Source: Picocystis sp. L7
Lineage: Eukaryota; Chlorophyta; Picocystophyceae; Picocystales; Picocystaceae
DNA length: 64,000 nucleotides
NCBI GenBank assembly: GCA_020975725.1
Contig: QXJR01000007.1
Coordinates: forward strand, 186,001-250,000
Direction of reading: 5' to 3'
Of this stretch, positions 29,990-40,473 are shown piece after piece. The translations under genes and the position numbers were made by a program. The notes below the pieces were generated by a model, which was not told where the DNA came from, ran no database searches, and worked only from the letters and a program-made list of their open reading frames with translations. Positions within the stretch are counted from its first letter, which is position 1. Each line of letters opens with the position of its first letter.

Positions 29990-30724
29990 TCATGGATTGG
30001 TGGAGAAAGCCACAGCTTCACCTTCCTCGTCCACAGTTATGACCTCATCAGGTTGGCCTTCCAGCTGAATTTCGGACAAGCAAACCAGTACCACTTTGTC
30101 TTTGTGGTCGCCTTGATTGCCCTTGCAGCTGTCGCCTTGCTGCAAACAACGTCCCAAGGTGATGCGATCGAAGACTTCGGCGCTTTCGGCAAATTCCTTG
30201 AGCCTGATCTCTTTCTTCACCCACGTGGAATCCTCTCCGACCTGGGATGTTCCTCCGGATGCTTCGGAAACGACCTGGATGGGACTTTCCCCGTCTCCTT
30301 CGTTGCCAAGACTAGCTACGGAACTGACTGCATACTGCACAGAGACCGAGGATTCCAGCTGGATTTCTAAGTTTAGGTCTCCGTGCTCACTCTCCTTTTG
30401 CCAAAACGTGAGCGTTCCCTCAGCTTGAAAGGGTTTGCTCGTTTTCAAGCTGACTGCTCCAAAGGGCTTGATCTTCGTGCACATGGATGCGTCCGTTTCA
30501 GGGAGGGCGTATTTCTCGTCCTCGAAGTTCAGATACTCCACCCCCCAAGGCCAGCTTTCCCAATCGGATTGGAGCTTCCCGTTGGAATAAATGACTCGGA
30601 CGCTTGCATCGCCTTCTGTACCTTCTCCTTCAGATTGCTCCCGAAGTCCCCTCGCAGCTTCAGTCGCGTATATGCTGCCTGCCAGCAAGCAAGCTAGGGC
30701 GATGTGCGTGCAAGGCGTTCTCAT
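29990..30724 (-). CDS. secreted beta-sandwich-like protein, paralogue of 43028-43711
   Basis: A 244-residue protein with an apparent signal peptide (MRTPCTHIALACLLAGSIYA). The mature part starts with VRVIYSNGKLQSDWESWPWG, then KIKPFGAVSLKTSKPFQAEG and LTFWQKE. A later strand series contains STWVKKEIRLKEFAES and ITLGRCLQQ. This layout, a Y-S-D/N-x-x-L...W-x-x-W start and alternating short strands, is seen in many secreted proteins of algae, amoebae and fungi that resemble carbohydrate-binding modules; I cannot name a family with confidence. The gene at 43028-43711 shares the same opening, the PxGA(L/V)SL(K/R) motif and the overall length, so they are paralogues within 13 kb. Location outside the cell or in the secretory path is likely. 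Confidence 0.6.
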   Translation of the reverse strand: MRTPCTHIALACLLAGSIYATEAARGLREQSEGEGTEGDASVRVIYSNGKLQSDWESWPWGVEYLNFEDEKYALPETDASMCTKIKPFGAVSLKTSKPFQAEGTLTFWQKESEHGDLNLEIQLESSVSVQYAVSSVASLGNEGDGESPIQVVSEASGGTSQVGEDSTWVKKEIRLKEFAESAEVFDRITLGRCLQQGDSCKGNQGDHKDKVVLVCLSEIQLEGQPDEVITVDEEGEAVAFSTNP

Positions 30725-32947
30725 CTTCGCAATGCCTTGTTCGTAGTGATGGTTGCAATCCGTAGCCTTGAGAAAAATGGGGTCCAGTGCTTCTCAGTCG
30801 GAATGTGGCGATTCGGTACCTCTGTCTTCCCAAGTCTTGTACGCTTCGGTGCGGCTGCAGGCGGAGCGGTCAAGGCACGCGTTCGTCTTCGCACGTGTGG
30901 TCTGCAATCCTTCCACCGGCGATGGTGGATACCCGTTGGTCGTGGACGAGGTCTGCAGCGATTCCTTCGCGGTCTGTTGCGTCGATTGGACAGGACGTTG
31001 CGAACAAGCGGTTCGTATGGCGCTCCCTCGTTCGACTCGCAACAGCAAACGCCATCGGGACGTCGAGGGGACGCAGGAGGGGACCGTCCCATTCACCGAC
31101 GAGGAATGTCTCCGGAAATCAGAGCGATTCTCCACGGGCGATGGGTTGAGGGCCGTCGGGATGGAGTTCGGAGATCCGAGGTCGGAAAAGCTTCGTTCGG
31201 AACCCCATCCTGTATCGACGAGGACGAGTGCATTCTGCAGAGGTGGGTGGGAGGGGATCCTCTGCGGTACCTGCCCATGTACCCCGATCGGCCCGACCCG
31301 CCGTGCCAACGGTGGCGATTCGTTTCCGAGGGAGTGCGCACGGTCAGGATGGCTTCGTTCGAACGTTCGAACGAGGACCCTTCCATGGGCTCGTGCGTCT
31401 GAACATGCACGTTCTTGGTTCCCCTCTGCGCCACCACCTCCCAAGGAAATGGACACGGCCCGAAAGACGGTGTCCTGCGCAGCATAGGATCCTTCCGACC
31501 GGATCTGACCTGGCAGGTCGGGTCTGGGCACTCCTCCAGCACGCTTTCGTCGCTCGGTTCCTTCCCACAGAGGAGCATGGATCTTGCGGACGGAAGGGCT
31601 GGGCTTCGCTTCTCGTGGCATGTCTCGTTTTCATGGCAACTTGCATCCAATCCCCGTGCAAGCGGTCCGGGGTCTGTCGCCACGCCACCTCCTCATGGTT
31701 CCATCCACGGCAGGACCGACATCGACAACCGATCAACCGGATGTGGGGACGACATCCAGCTGGAGGCCCCAGGAGGGTCGTTCGGCGAATATCCCCCCGA
31801 TTCGTCCCTGTTGCTTTCTTCCTCGATTGCCCCTCCGACCCTGCCCACAGAAATATCTCCACCGGGGTGCGGAGTGGATAAGACTGAACCGATTCGAAGC
31901 ATCTGGAGGCGCGGAGGCGAGCCCCTGGGATTCCGACACGTGCTGGAAAAGCAAGGGAAAGGCTCCGGGACGACAAAGCGAAGGAAGAGGAAGGTCGTTG
32001 GTGCAGGCATCTCGGCACACGTGGGCCACGTGCAGCGGATCTGAATTCAAAAGACAGGATGACATGTCTGTGCGAGGACCCGGTCGGACACCGGAGTTCC
32101 TCCAAGGCCGACCCAGATCTCCTTGCACATTCGCTCATGGCGTTCGAAGGGTCCACCTTTCCATCGCCGGATGGTTGGATGGAGGCGACGGCAGCCACAA
32201 CGTCGAACTCCGGATTCCTCTCCTCCGGCTGCCGACGCGAAGCACCGGATCCGATCTTCGCGACAACGAGCAGATCTGCATCTGTCCGTGATCGATCGCT
32301 CCATCCCCCCTTCCTCTGTTTGCATTCCAGCCTTTTCATGGCAAGTACCCGCACCTCCACCTGTCCCTTCACACTCCGTCCATGGACGATCCATCGCTGC
32401 TTGCGTTCAGGACATACGTCCGTTGCCACCATCCCAACGACTTTTTCGGTTGGTCGGTATTGCTACGTGGACCCATCTGCCACGTAGGCAACGAAAGGGG
32501 GGTACCTGGAACGTCCTTGAAACGGGGGTTGACAGCACCACACCGGACCGAAAGGGGGGCATTGGTGCATGGTCTTTCGCTTCGTGTCGGAACCTTTCGT
32601 GATCTCGGACCGTCTCGGGTGCCCGTCCCGATCTCGGAATCCATCGGATACCGTCGAGGCATCTCTCCCTGCCCGAAGGCCTCTGCGGGAGCTGTAAAAA
32701 GGTGGGATGGAGGTCCCGAACCCACCGGGACGTGGAGTCAGAACGCAAGTGCGCAGCACGAGCACGCGGTGCTTTTCGGAAGCTCGAAAGAGGTGAGCGA
32801 GGAGCCGCAACAATGGGAAGCAAGTGCAGACTTCCTCTCTGTGTGTGCGTGGAAAGCCGAGGAAGGGAAGACGGCTGACGGGGAAAACGTCTCGGAACGA
32901 ACGTACAGAACGACGCTCGCTCACCAACCCACGACACGTGAAGTTCA
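30725..32947. other. 2.2-kb region without a confident gene
   Basis: No frame here resembles a known family. The best candidate is a plus-strand ORF from the ATG at 30777, beginning MGSSASQSECGDS (a possible N-myristoylation site) followed by about 80 residues of plausible protein up to a PFTDEECLRK segment; it then degrades into compositionally odd sequence, so it could be the first exon of an unrecognised gene. A perfect 20-bp palindrome occurs at 31355-31374. The right end should contain the PPDK promoter. Confidence 0.35.
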
Positions 32948-35815
32948 ATGCGCGTCCCCGGAAGGAAAGGGACCACGACACAATCGTCCACTCCTGCGGG
33001 ACAGCAAAGGAGCACAGCCAGGCCTGTGCAAAATACCAAGGCAGCAGCTGCTGCCGCAGAATACAACAACTCCTACGCACCCACGCCTGCCAATTTCAAG
33101 CCCATGGGCAGTGGACAGGCCAAGCATGAAAGCAATACAGCGGTGAGAACCCAGGCAATGGCAACCACCGACGCACCTACCAAGACGAAGTATGTGTACA
33201 GCTTTGGAAAAATCAGGACGGATGGCAACAAATCTCTCAAACAACTCCTGGGAGGAAAGGGAGCGAATCTTGCCGAGATGTGCGCCATTGGCCTTTCTGT
33301 TCCTCCGGGATTGACCATTAGCACGGAGACGTGCCAAGTCTTCCATAAAGCTGGAGGAAAGCTTCCCCAGGATGTGCTGGACGAAGTCGTGGAAGGCCTT
33401 CGAATCATCGAAGAGGAAATGGGAGCAAAGCTTGGGGATTCGGAAAATCCCCTGCTGCTCTCCGTTCGCTCTGGAGCAGCGATATCCATGCCAGGAATGA
33501 TGGATACCGTGCTGAATCTAGGAATGAACGATCAAGTGGCCGAGGCACTGGCCAGAAAGTCCGGAGAACACGTAGCGTACGATGCATATCGACGCTTCTT
33601 GGATATGTTTGGCGATGTGGTCATGGGCGTTCCCCATGCCCTTTTTGAGGAGGAGCTGGAAGACCTGAAAAAGGAACGTGGAGCAGCTCAGGACACAGAT
33701 CTTACTGCTGATGACCTGAAAGAGCTCGTTGTGCGCTTCAAGGGTGTCTACGACAAGGTTGGAAAGTCCTTTCCTCTGGATCCGTTGGAGCAGATGAAGG
33801 CCTCGATATATGCAGTCTTCAACTCCTGGAACTCCGATCGAGCGATCAAATACAGGCAGATCAACAAGGTAACTGGTTTGAAGGGAACTGCAGTGAATGT
33901 GCAGTCGATGGTCTTTGGAAACATGGGAGGAACATCTGGCACTGGCGTGTGCTTCACACGCAACCCGTCAACAGGAGAAAACAAGCTGTATGGCGAGTAT
34001 CTGATTAACGCTCAAGGGGAGGATGTGGTTGCTGGCATCCGCACCCCAGAGCCTATTGCAGTGATGGGGCAGACAATGCCCGGTCCGTACCAGGAGCTTC
34101 TCCATAACACCCAGTTGCTGGAAAAGCATTATCAGGATATGCAAGATATTGAATTCACCGTGCAAGAGGGCCGTTTGTACATGCTACAGTGCAGGAGCGG
34201 CAAGCGCACGGGAACTGGTGCCGTAAAGATTGCAGTGGACTTGGTTGAAGAGGGTGTTATTGACATTCCCAAGGCAATCACCATGGTTGAAGCAAGGCAT
34301 TTGGACCAGCTACTGCACCCCCAGTTTGACAATCCCAAAGCTTACGAGACGGACGTCCTTGGAAGGGGGCTCCCTGCTTCACCTGGAGCTGCGGTGGGTC
34401 AGATTGTCTTCTGTGCGGAAGATGCTGAAGAAGCTATTGCTGCCGGGCAAAAGGTCATTCTTGTTCGCGTCGAGACGAGCCCAGAAGATGTCGGTGGCAT
34501 GCATGCTGCCGAAGGAATTCTTACTGCAAGGGGTGGAATGACATCACATGCTGCGGTGGTGGCACGTGGTTGGGGCAAGACGTGTGTTTCCGGATGTTCT
34601 GAACTGCAGATCAACGAAGCCGCAAAGACAGTCACACTTGGTGGTGTCACTCTGTCAGAAGGCGATTTTCTTTCCTTGAACGGCACAACAGGAGAGGTGA
34701 TCAAGGGAAAGCAACCCCTGTCTCCACCAACCATATCTGGAGACTTGGCCAGGTTCATGGACTGGGTCGACCAATACAGGCGACTGAAAGTCTTGGCAAA
34801 TGCGGATACCCCTGCAGATGCTGCAGCAGCTCGCAAGAATGGCGCGGAAGGAATTGGCCTTGTTCGCACGGAGCACATGTTCTTTGGTTCCGCTGAGCGC
34901 ATCAATGCCGTGAGGCGGATGATTATGGCCGTGGAGACCGAGTCAAGAAAGGCTGCCCTCGAAGATCTGCTCCCCTACCAAAGGAGCGACTTTGAGGGAA
35001 TCTTCCGAGCAATGGATGGTCTCCCCGTCACCATTCGTCTGTTAGATCCCCCACTGCACGAGTTCTTGCCAGATGGAGAAGTTGATGAGGTGGTTCAAGA
35101 AATGGCAAGTATATCGGGATGCAAGCCCGAAGAGGTCCTTGATCGCATCGAGAAGCTCTCGGAAGTCAATCCCATGCTAGGCTTCCGTGGGTGCCGTTTG
35201 GGCATTACTTACCCTGAAATTGCGGAGATGCAAGCCCGTGCTATTCTCCAGGCTGCTTGTAATGTGCAGAAGGAGGGAATTGATGTCCAACCAGACATCA
35301 TGGTGCCCCTTGTGGGCACCCCACAGGAGCTTGCCCATCAGGCTGGCCTGATTCGGGACGTGGCTTCGGCCGTCTGCTCCGAGGAAGGAGTCAATGTTCC
35401 GTATCATGTTGGCACGATGATCGAGGTGCCTAGGGCAGCACTTGTTGCCGACGAGATAGCTGAGCACGCAGAGTTTTTCTCTTTTGGAACAAATGACTTG
35501 ACCCAGATGACGTTCGGATATTCGAGGGACGATGTGAACAAGTTTCTACCCTCTTACTTGTCAAATGGCATATTGACGGTGGATCCATTCGAGGCAATTG
35601 ATCAAAGGGGCGTGGGGCAGCTCATTGAGTTTGCTGTACAGCGCGGTCGTAGCACTCGCCCTGGATTGAAGGTGGGTATTTGTGGTGAGCATGGGGGTGA
35701 ACCTTCTTCGGTCAAGTTCTTTGACAAGAAGGGACTAGACTACGTGTCTTGTTCTCCTTTCCGCGTGCCCATAGCACGTTTAGCCGCTGCCCAGGCTCAA
35801 ATTGAGCAAGCATGA
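32948..35815 (+). CDS. PPDK: pyruvate phosphate dikinase
   Basis: A 955-residue PPDK that interconverts pyruvate, ATP and Pi with phosphoenolpyruvate, AMP and PPi. The nucleotide-binding domain shows [40 protein letters not shown] and [20 protein letters not shown]. The swivelling domain carries the phospho-His loop [20 protein letters not shown], with the Thr two residues before His that regulatory proteins modify in plants. The PEP domain has [27 protein letters not shown] and the catalytic Cys in [16 protein letters not shown]. All key residues are present. The first ~75 residues are not conserved and could be a plastid or other targeting extension. The true start could be any of several Met codons in that stretch. 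Confidence 0.95.
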   Translation: MRVPGRKGTTTQSSTPAGQQRSTARPVQNTKAAAAAAEYNNSYAPTPANFKPMGSGQAKHESNTAVRTQAMATTDAPTKTKYVYSFGKIRTDGNKSLKQLLGGKGANLAEMCAIGLSVPPGLTISTETCQVFHKAGGKLPQDVLDEVVEGLRIIEEEMGAKLGDSENPLLLSVRSGAAISMPGMMDTVLNLGMNDQVAEALARKSGEHVAYDAYRRFLDMFGDVVMGVPHALFEEELEDLKKERGAAQDTDLTADDLKELVVRFKGVYDKVGKSFPLDPLEQMKASIYAVFNSWNSDRAIKYRQINKVTGLKGTAVNVQSMVFGNMGGTSGTGVCFTRNPSTGENKLYGEYLINAQGEDVVAGIRTPEPIAVMGQTMPGPYQELLHNTQLLEKHYQDMQDIEFTVQEGRLYMLQCRSGKRTGTGAVKIAVDLVEEGVIDIPKAITMVEARHLDQLLHPQFDNPKAYETDVLGRGLPASPGAAVGQIVFCAEDAEEAIAAGQKVILVRVETSPEDVGGMHAAEGILTARGGMTSHAAVVARGWGKTCVSGCSELQINEAAKTVTLGGVTLSEGDFLSLNGTTGEVIKGKQPLSPPTISGDLARFMDWVDQYRRLKVLANADTPADAAAARKNGAEGIGLVRTEHMFFGSAERINAVRRMIMAVETESRKAALEDLLPYQRSDFEGIFRAMDGLPVTIRLLDPPLHEFLPDGEVDEVVQEMASISGCKPEEVLDRIEKLSEVNPMLGFRGCRLGITYPEIAEMQARAILQAACNVQKEGIDVQPDIMVPLVGTPQELAHQAGLIRDVASAVCSEEGVNVPYHVGTMIEVPRAALVADEIAEHAEFFSFGTNDLTQMTFGYSRDDVNKFLPSYLSNGILTVDPFEAIDQRGVGQLIEFAVQRGRSTRPGLKVGICGEHGGEPSSVKFFDKKGLDYVSCSPFRVPIARLAAAQAQIEQA

Positions 35816-36119
35816 GCAAGATTTCGGATCGACGCGTTCAGTGCAAGGTGCAAATCAAGAGCCCCTTCCATCGACACAAGAGTCGTCGTCTAACATCCAC
35901 ACTGAAATTTCTACCTTTGTTTGTTTTTTTCATTCCTGCTCCTTCCTACTTTGAGATCGATCGTCCCACCTGCTACCCCCCCCCCCCCAACACAAATACA
36001 AGCATCTCGATGGGAAGCTGCTGCATGTTTCCCAACTCCTGCCTGGCTCGTCGCTCTTACATTGGCTCTGTACGTGTGCAGCTGTTTGCTTCCCCTGTTT
36101 TTCTCCTTTCCCACTTGCT

Positions 36120-37022
36120 TCATACTGCCCCATCGAACCCGTCTCCAAACCCTTTCCACATGCCTTGTGTCGGTGCCAGTTGCTTGGCCATCCTCTCCCA
36201 GGGAGGCAAGCGCACTCCTGATCCCCTCACTCTACCATCCATTCGAAAGCTCACGTACACTCCGCTGCTTTCAGGTACGTCGGCCAATTGCTTCTGGTTC
36301 CTCACCCAGTCCCTCCATTCTTCCAGACGCAAAGGAATCGCCTTCCAGCGCACATCTACGGGTTCTGTTGCCGTCCCATTGCCGCCCTCGGATGCATCGG
36401 TGGACGATTCGACATCGCTCGTTGTTCCACTGGTGTTTTCGTTCGCAGCTTCTGGAGGAGCTTGGAACGCATCCATGGGTATGGGCACGTACATCACACC
36501 GCGTTGGAGGAGCTCCTGGCGGTACGGCGCCGCCGTGGCTTGCGCTTCTGCGAGGTATTCTTGCGATCCAGCCACCAGCACGAGTCGATGGAATCCACGC
36601 AGCGCACCAGCGGCACACGTCTTTCCGTTTCCGAGCTCCAGTCGCAGCTGCGACAGCTGCGCTTCGCGTTCCATCCGCGCGATTTGCGCGTCTCGCGCTC
36701 GCCAGTCGCGTTTCAGGGACCAGGCGCAGAACGCCACGCCTCCCAGGTCCACCAGCAGCGTCTTTGCGTTCCGTATCACGTCTTCTTCGACCGCTCCTTG
36801 CGCCAAGGACGCCACCAGCTGCGTGGTTGCGACCGCCGTGCCGATGGAGGCGCCTGCGCCCACCGCTCCGACGAGGAAGATGCGCGCCACGCGGAAGGGA
36901 GAGGCCACCTCGGTCCTCAGGCGTGCTTCTTGGCTCGTGGAGCTCTTCCGGGTGTCTCGAGAGGCACGCACGTGCACCGTGCGACGCGCAGATGCGCGAA
37001 CGCGCGTCGTCGCCACGGCCAT
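36120..37022 (-). CDS. LPA1-like photosystem II assembly protein, plastid-targeted
   Basis: A 300-residue protein. The first ~40 residues, MAVATTRVRASARRTVHVRA and following, are rich in Arg, Ser, Thr and Ala, as in a plastid transit peptide. The body has SPFRVARIFLVGAVGAGASI (first membrane helix), VIRNAKTLLVDLGGVAFCAW (second), then RDWRARDAQIARMEREAQLS. After it come RLVLVAG, APYRQELLQRGVMYVPIP, and a C-terminal block WKAIPLRLEEWRDWVRNQKQ, ending GVYVSFRMDGRVRGSGVRLP and PPW. This matches the LOW PSII ACCUMULATION 1/DUF3493 group of cyanobacteria and plants, involved in PSII biogenesis at the thylakoid. A Ser/Thr/Gly-rich insert near 205-230 is unusual. It is convergent with PPDK (304 bp between stops). 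Confidence 0.8.
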   Translation of the reverse strand: MAVATTRVRASARRTVHVRASRDTRKSSTSQEARLRTEVASPFRVARIFLVGAVGAGASIGTAVATTQLVASLAQGAVEEDVIRNAKTLLVDLGGVAFCAWSLKRDWRARDAQIARMEREAQLSQLRLELGNGKTCAAGALRGFHRLVLVAGSQEYLAEAQATAAPYRQELLQRGVMYVPIPMDAFQAPPEAANENTSGTTSDVESSTDASEGGNGTATEPVDVRWKAIPLRLEEWRDWVRNQKQLADVPESSGVYVSFRMDGRVRGSGVRLPPWERMAKQLAPTQGMWKGFGDGFDGAV

Positions 37023-37882
37023 CGCGATTGGCGAATGGTCACGTGGGCGAAGGGGCCATCGCCACCGCTCGGGACCACGAAACGTGCATCGCCCGTCGAG
37101 GAGGGGAGGAAAGTTTCACACCTTCCTCTGCGGGAGAGGGGGCGAAGGGATCCCCCCGGGTTCGGATCGGGACGAAAGGGGAGGTCGTCCCTTCTATCCG
37201 AGAAGGAGAAGGAGGAATCGTCCCGATGGTGACCGAACGGTCGAAAGGGAAGGAGACCCAGACGAAGCCCAACACAACCCAGCGCGTTTCGTGCAGGCGT
37301 CTGGCGACACCTTCGCGGCCTGGATCGCACCACGTGGATCTCTACGTGCCAGGTGCATCTCCCTCCGCTGCACGGATGGAAGGTGACCCAGCCGAAGCAC
37401 GCCTGTCGGATCGGACGTGCGCGGATGGATCGGTTCGGTGACGTCGACAGTACGAGCTGAAGCCCATTCGCACGAGGTACGTCCCACACTCGTGCGCCTC
37501 GCACCACCACCCGCGCACTCCGGTTCACCGAGCCATCCGTGCCGATGCCGGGCAGAGAAGCTTCGTGCCACGTGTGGGGAGACGCGCACCCGCACGCCCA
37601 ATCATCGACCGCGTCGTCCGTACCGTTGTGTCCCCTCCCGGACCGAAACCTTGGACCTTCCGACCGTTGGGGTGGGGGGGGGGGCTGCAGCAACCGTTCC
37701 CGCCAGATGGGACACGTCTCCCCTTCTTGCCACTCGAAGCATCGAAGGTGGCGTCGGTTCAGATCCGAGGAACCCGATGGGTTGACCGGCAGGGCATCCG
37801 ATCGATGGGGATGCTTGATTGGGAAGAGGGATGCCAATGAAGGGAGGTCGGCGAAGGCTGTCCGGAGGACCGAAGACGTGCG
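37023..37882. promoter_or_regulatory. divergent region LPA1-like/sulfotransferase
   Basis: 860 bp between divergent start codons. It contains GGGTTCGGATCGGGA near 37149, several AAAGGGA/G motifs and a run of nine or more G near 37673-37683. ORFs here are open by chance in several frames and none is convincing. An upstream exon of the sulfotransferase cannot be excluded. Confidence 0.4.
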
Positions 37883-38752
37883 ATGGTGCAGCGGAAGTCG
37901 CAGCTGGCGAAGCTGGGAGCTGGAGCGCTGGTGGTGGTGATGGCGTGCTTTCTGGTGGTGGCCTCCGGCGTGTGGAAGCAGACGGATGGTGGTCAGGAGA
38001 TGGCGCAGGAGATCGTGCGTTTGGGGGACAGGGAAACGTTCACCGAGGGCAGGAACACCTCTCGTGGACAAGTCCGGACCGATATCGACCCGAAGCAACC
38101 GTGCAAGCACGCACGATTCGTCTTCGTACACGCGACGGGAAGGAGCGGGTCCACCACGCTGAGGGGGTTCCTCAACTCCATCCCTGGATATTGGATTTCC
38201 GGAGAGAACTGGGGAGCATCGATAGGACTGATGGGGTTCTTCAAGAGGCTCAAAACCATTCCTCAAAACATGATCCACGGAAAGGGAGTATTCGAGAATC
38301 ATTTTGATTATGCAGTGATTCGCAACAACATTAGGAAAACCATCATCGATGTGATCAGCCCCACGTGGGGAGATGAGGTCATTGGCTACAAGGAGGTGAA
38401 GAACACCGACCCAGAGCTGTTCCAATTCTTGAAGGGCATGTTCCCATGCATGAAGCTGATACTGAACTACCGGTTGGATGTGGAGGAGCAAGCAAAGACG
38501 CCCATGCACCGGCAGTCTCACCACACGGCGGAAGGGCTGGCGAAGAAGAACCAGCAGATGATCGATTTCCACGCCAAGCATCCGCAGTGGACGTACCTCA
38601 TGCCTCTGCAGGACTTCAATGCTGCCAAGTTCGACGCCTTGTTGTCGTGGCTGGGGGAATCCCACTGTCGCACCGGTTCCATCCCTCACTCCCACCAGAA
38701 AGATTCATACGTGTCGGATTCCAGGTCATGGAACTCCACGGTGTGCATGTGA
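37883..38752 (+). CDS. type II membrane sulfotransferase-like protein
   Basis: A 289-residue protein with a short cytosolic N terminus, one membrane anchor (GAGALVVVMACFLVVASGVW, about 12-31) and a lumenal domain. FVFVHATGRSGSTTLRGFLN is a PAPS-binding 5'-phosphosulfate loop. Downstream, NNIRKTIIDVISPTWGDEVI, then YKEVKNTDPELFQFLKGMFP and KLILNYRLDVEEQAKTPMHR, match the 3'-phosphate-binding segment, though the usual R-x-x-x-x-x-x-x-S spacing is imperfect. Golgi-resident sulfotransferases of this kind sulfate glycans, and sulfated wall polysaccharides are common in marine algae, including reds. The C-terminal ~40 residues do not look conserved; a final intron or a changed 3' end is possible. 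Confidence 0.75.
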   Translation: MVQRKSQLAKLGAGALVVVMACFLVVASGVWKQTDGGQEMAQEIVRLGDRETFTEGRNTSRGQVRTDIDPKQPCKHARFVFVHATGRSGSTTLRGFLNSIPGYWISGENWGASIGLMGFFKRLKTIPQNMIHGKGVFENHFDYAVIRNNIRKTIIDVISPTWGDEVIGYKEVKNTDPELFQFLKGMFPCMKLILNYRLDVEEQAKTPMHRQSHHTAEGLAKKNQQMIDFHAKHPQWTYLMPLQDFNAAKFDALLSWLGESHCRTGSIPHSHQKDSYVSDSRSWNSTVCM

Positions 38753-39105
38753 TATGATTTCTCCTACCCCACATCTATCTTGTACCTTCCATGGTGTCCA
38801 CCCGTGGTGCTCCTCCCATCCCCGGGACACACGGTCCACGACTCCTGGGAACTCCCTTCCGATCCCCAGGGCCACGTGGCACGTGCAGGTGTCTCTTCGG
38901 TTGAACCGGTCTGGTTCACCGGGAGAGAAGGGGACAAGGGGATGGATCCATCCCTTTGAGATCCCCCCCACTCCCCACTCAAACTCCGAGAACCGTCGGA
39001 TGGACCCGACCGGGGGATCCCCGGTTCAACCCGATGGGATTGATCGGGGGAAGGGGAAGCGTGAAAGGGGTATCGTTCGGGATGAAAGGGGAAGAAGGAT
39101 CGAGG
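38753..39105. promoter_or_regulatory. sulfotransferase 3' flank and HPPD promoter
   Basis: 353 bp. It holds CCGGTTCAACCCGATGGG near 39030 and two GAAAGGGG boxes close to the HPPD start. No gene seen. Confidence 0.35.
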
Positions 39106-40416
39106 ATGGGATCCGTGTCTCGCAGACGTCTTGCCGACGCGATGCCCACGCACGTGACACGTGCTTCGTCTGCATCCGCGTCCGTCGCGCCCTCGAAGCG
39201 GCCCACGAAGGGTCTGCAGGGTGCTGTACGAGATAAACCACGCAGCGACCGGTTCGCGACGCAAGAGTTCCACCACGTGGAGTTCTACTGCGGGGATGCG
39301 CTCACCTGCAGCAAGCGGTACGGATGGGGACTCGGCTTGAACGCCGTGGCCAAGTCGGACCAAAGCACGGGAAACGCGCATTACGCGAGCTACGTGATGC
39401 GTTCCAAGGACGTGAGGTTCGTGTGCACCGCGCCCTACTCCAGCAAAGTGGACCTCGAAGGGAGTCGACGGCCACTGCCGAACTTCGACCAAGAGGCCGC
39501 CAGGCAATTCTTCAACACGCACGGATTGGGCGTGCGTGCGCTCGGGATACGCGTGGAAGACGCCCACGAAGCCTTCGAACAGAGCGTCCGAAACGGTGCC
39601 GTGCCGGTCATGGAACCCATCCAACTTCAAGACGAAATGGGAGACATGACCGTCGCCGAAGTCGAGCTCTACGGAGACGTCGTGCTGCGATACGTCAGCG
39701 GTGACTTCCAAGGAGAATATCTGCCAGGATACACCCACACGGACGTCAAGAAGCCGCACACATGGGGACCGTCGCGCGTGGATCACGCGGTCGGAAATGT
39801 CTACAACCTCGCCCAGACCGTGGACTACATCACGAAGTTCACAGGCTTCCACGAGTTCGCCGAATTCACTGCCAAAGACGTGGGGACGGAGAATTCCGGT
39901 TTGAACAGCATTGTTCTTGCAAACAACGACGAGAAGATTCTTTTGCCGGTCAACGAGCCAACCTACGGCACCCGGCGCAAGTCTCAGATTCAAATGTTCC
40001 TCGAGCAGAACGAGGGACCGGGCTTGCAGCACATCGCATTGATGACGGAAGACATCTTTCAGACGCTGCGAGAAATGAGGGAAAGGTCAGACATGGGAGG
40101 GTTCGAGTTCATGCCAAGCCCACCTCCCACGTACTATGAAAGGATGCCAGACAGGCTTGGGGATTCGCTGACGCCGGAGCAGTACAAGGCATGTGAAGAG
40201 CTCGGGATCCTGGGGGACAAGGACGACCAAGGTGTCTTGCTGCAGATTTTCACGAGACCTCTAGGCGATAGGCCTACGTTTTTCATCGAAATCATCCAGC
40301 GGATTGGGTGTATGGAAGATGGGGTTCAGAAGGGTGGGTGTGGCGGATTTGGAAAGGGGAACTTTTCCGAGCTTTTCAGATCCATTGAAATCTACGAAGA
40401 GCAGTTAAAGGTTTGA
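39106..40416 (+). CDS. HPPD: 4-hydroxyphenylpyruvate dioxygenase
   Basis: A 436-residue Fe(II)-dependent dioxygenase that turns 4-hydroxyphenylpyruvate into homogentisate, the precursor of tocopherols and plastoquinone and a step in tyrosine breakdown. The N-terminal vicinal-oxygen-chelate domain begins FHHVEFYCGDALTCSKRYGW. The metal ligands are visible in the C-terminal domain: His in WGPSRVDHAVGNV, His in GPGLQHIALMTEDI and Glu in FFIEIIQRIGC. QIFTRPLGDRPTF and GFGKGNFSELFRSIE are the conserved C-terminal blocks. The first ~45 residues (MGSVSRRRLADAMPTHVTRA and on) are basic and Ser/Thr-rich and may be a targeting peptide. An AATAAA follows 7 bp past the stop. Confidence 0.95.
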   Translation: MGSVSRRRLADAMPTHVTRASSASASVAPSKRPTKGLQGAVRDKPRSDRFATQEFHHVEFYCGDALTCSKRYGWGLGLNAVAKSDQSTGNAHYASYVMRSKDVRFVCTAPYSSKVDLEGSRRPLPNFDQEAARQFFNTHGLGVRALGIRVEDAHEAFEQSVRNGAVPVMEPIQLQDEMGDMTVAEVELYGDVVLRYVSGDFQGEYLPGYTHTDVKKPHTWGPSRVDHAVGNVYNLAQTVDYITKFTGFHEFAEFTAKDVGTENSGLNSIVLANNDEKILLPVNEPTYGTRRKSQIQMFLEQNEGPGLQHIALMTEDIFQTLREMRERSDMGGFEFMPSPPPTYYERMPDRLGDSLTPEQYKACEELGILGDKDDQGVLLQIFTRPLGDRPTFFIEIIQRIGCMEDGVQKGGCGGFGKGNFSELFRSIEIYEEQLKV

Positions 40417-40423
40417 AACTGGT

Positions 40424-40429
40424 AATAAA
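40424..40429 (+). promoter_or_regulatory. AATAAA polyadenylation-signal candidate
   Basis: Canonical hexamer 7 bp past the HPPD stop, in the 57-bp gap before the convergent SDR gene. Confidence 0.5.
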
Positions 40430-40473
40430 CAAGTCGCTCAAGTTTCACAATTATTGCGCAATGGATTTTGCCC

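Noticed and set aside
31344-32432. 362-codon minus-strand ORF
   Set aside because: Rich in Arg, Ser and Cys with no domain; several other frames are equally open here, so it is likely chance.
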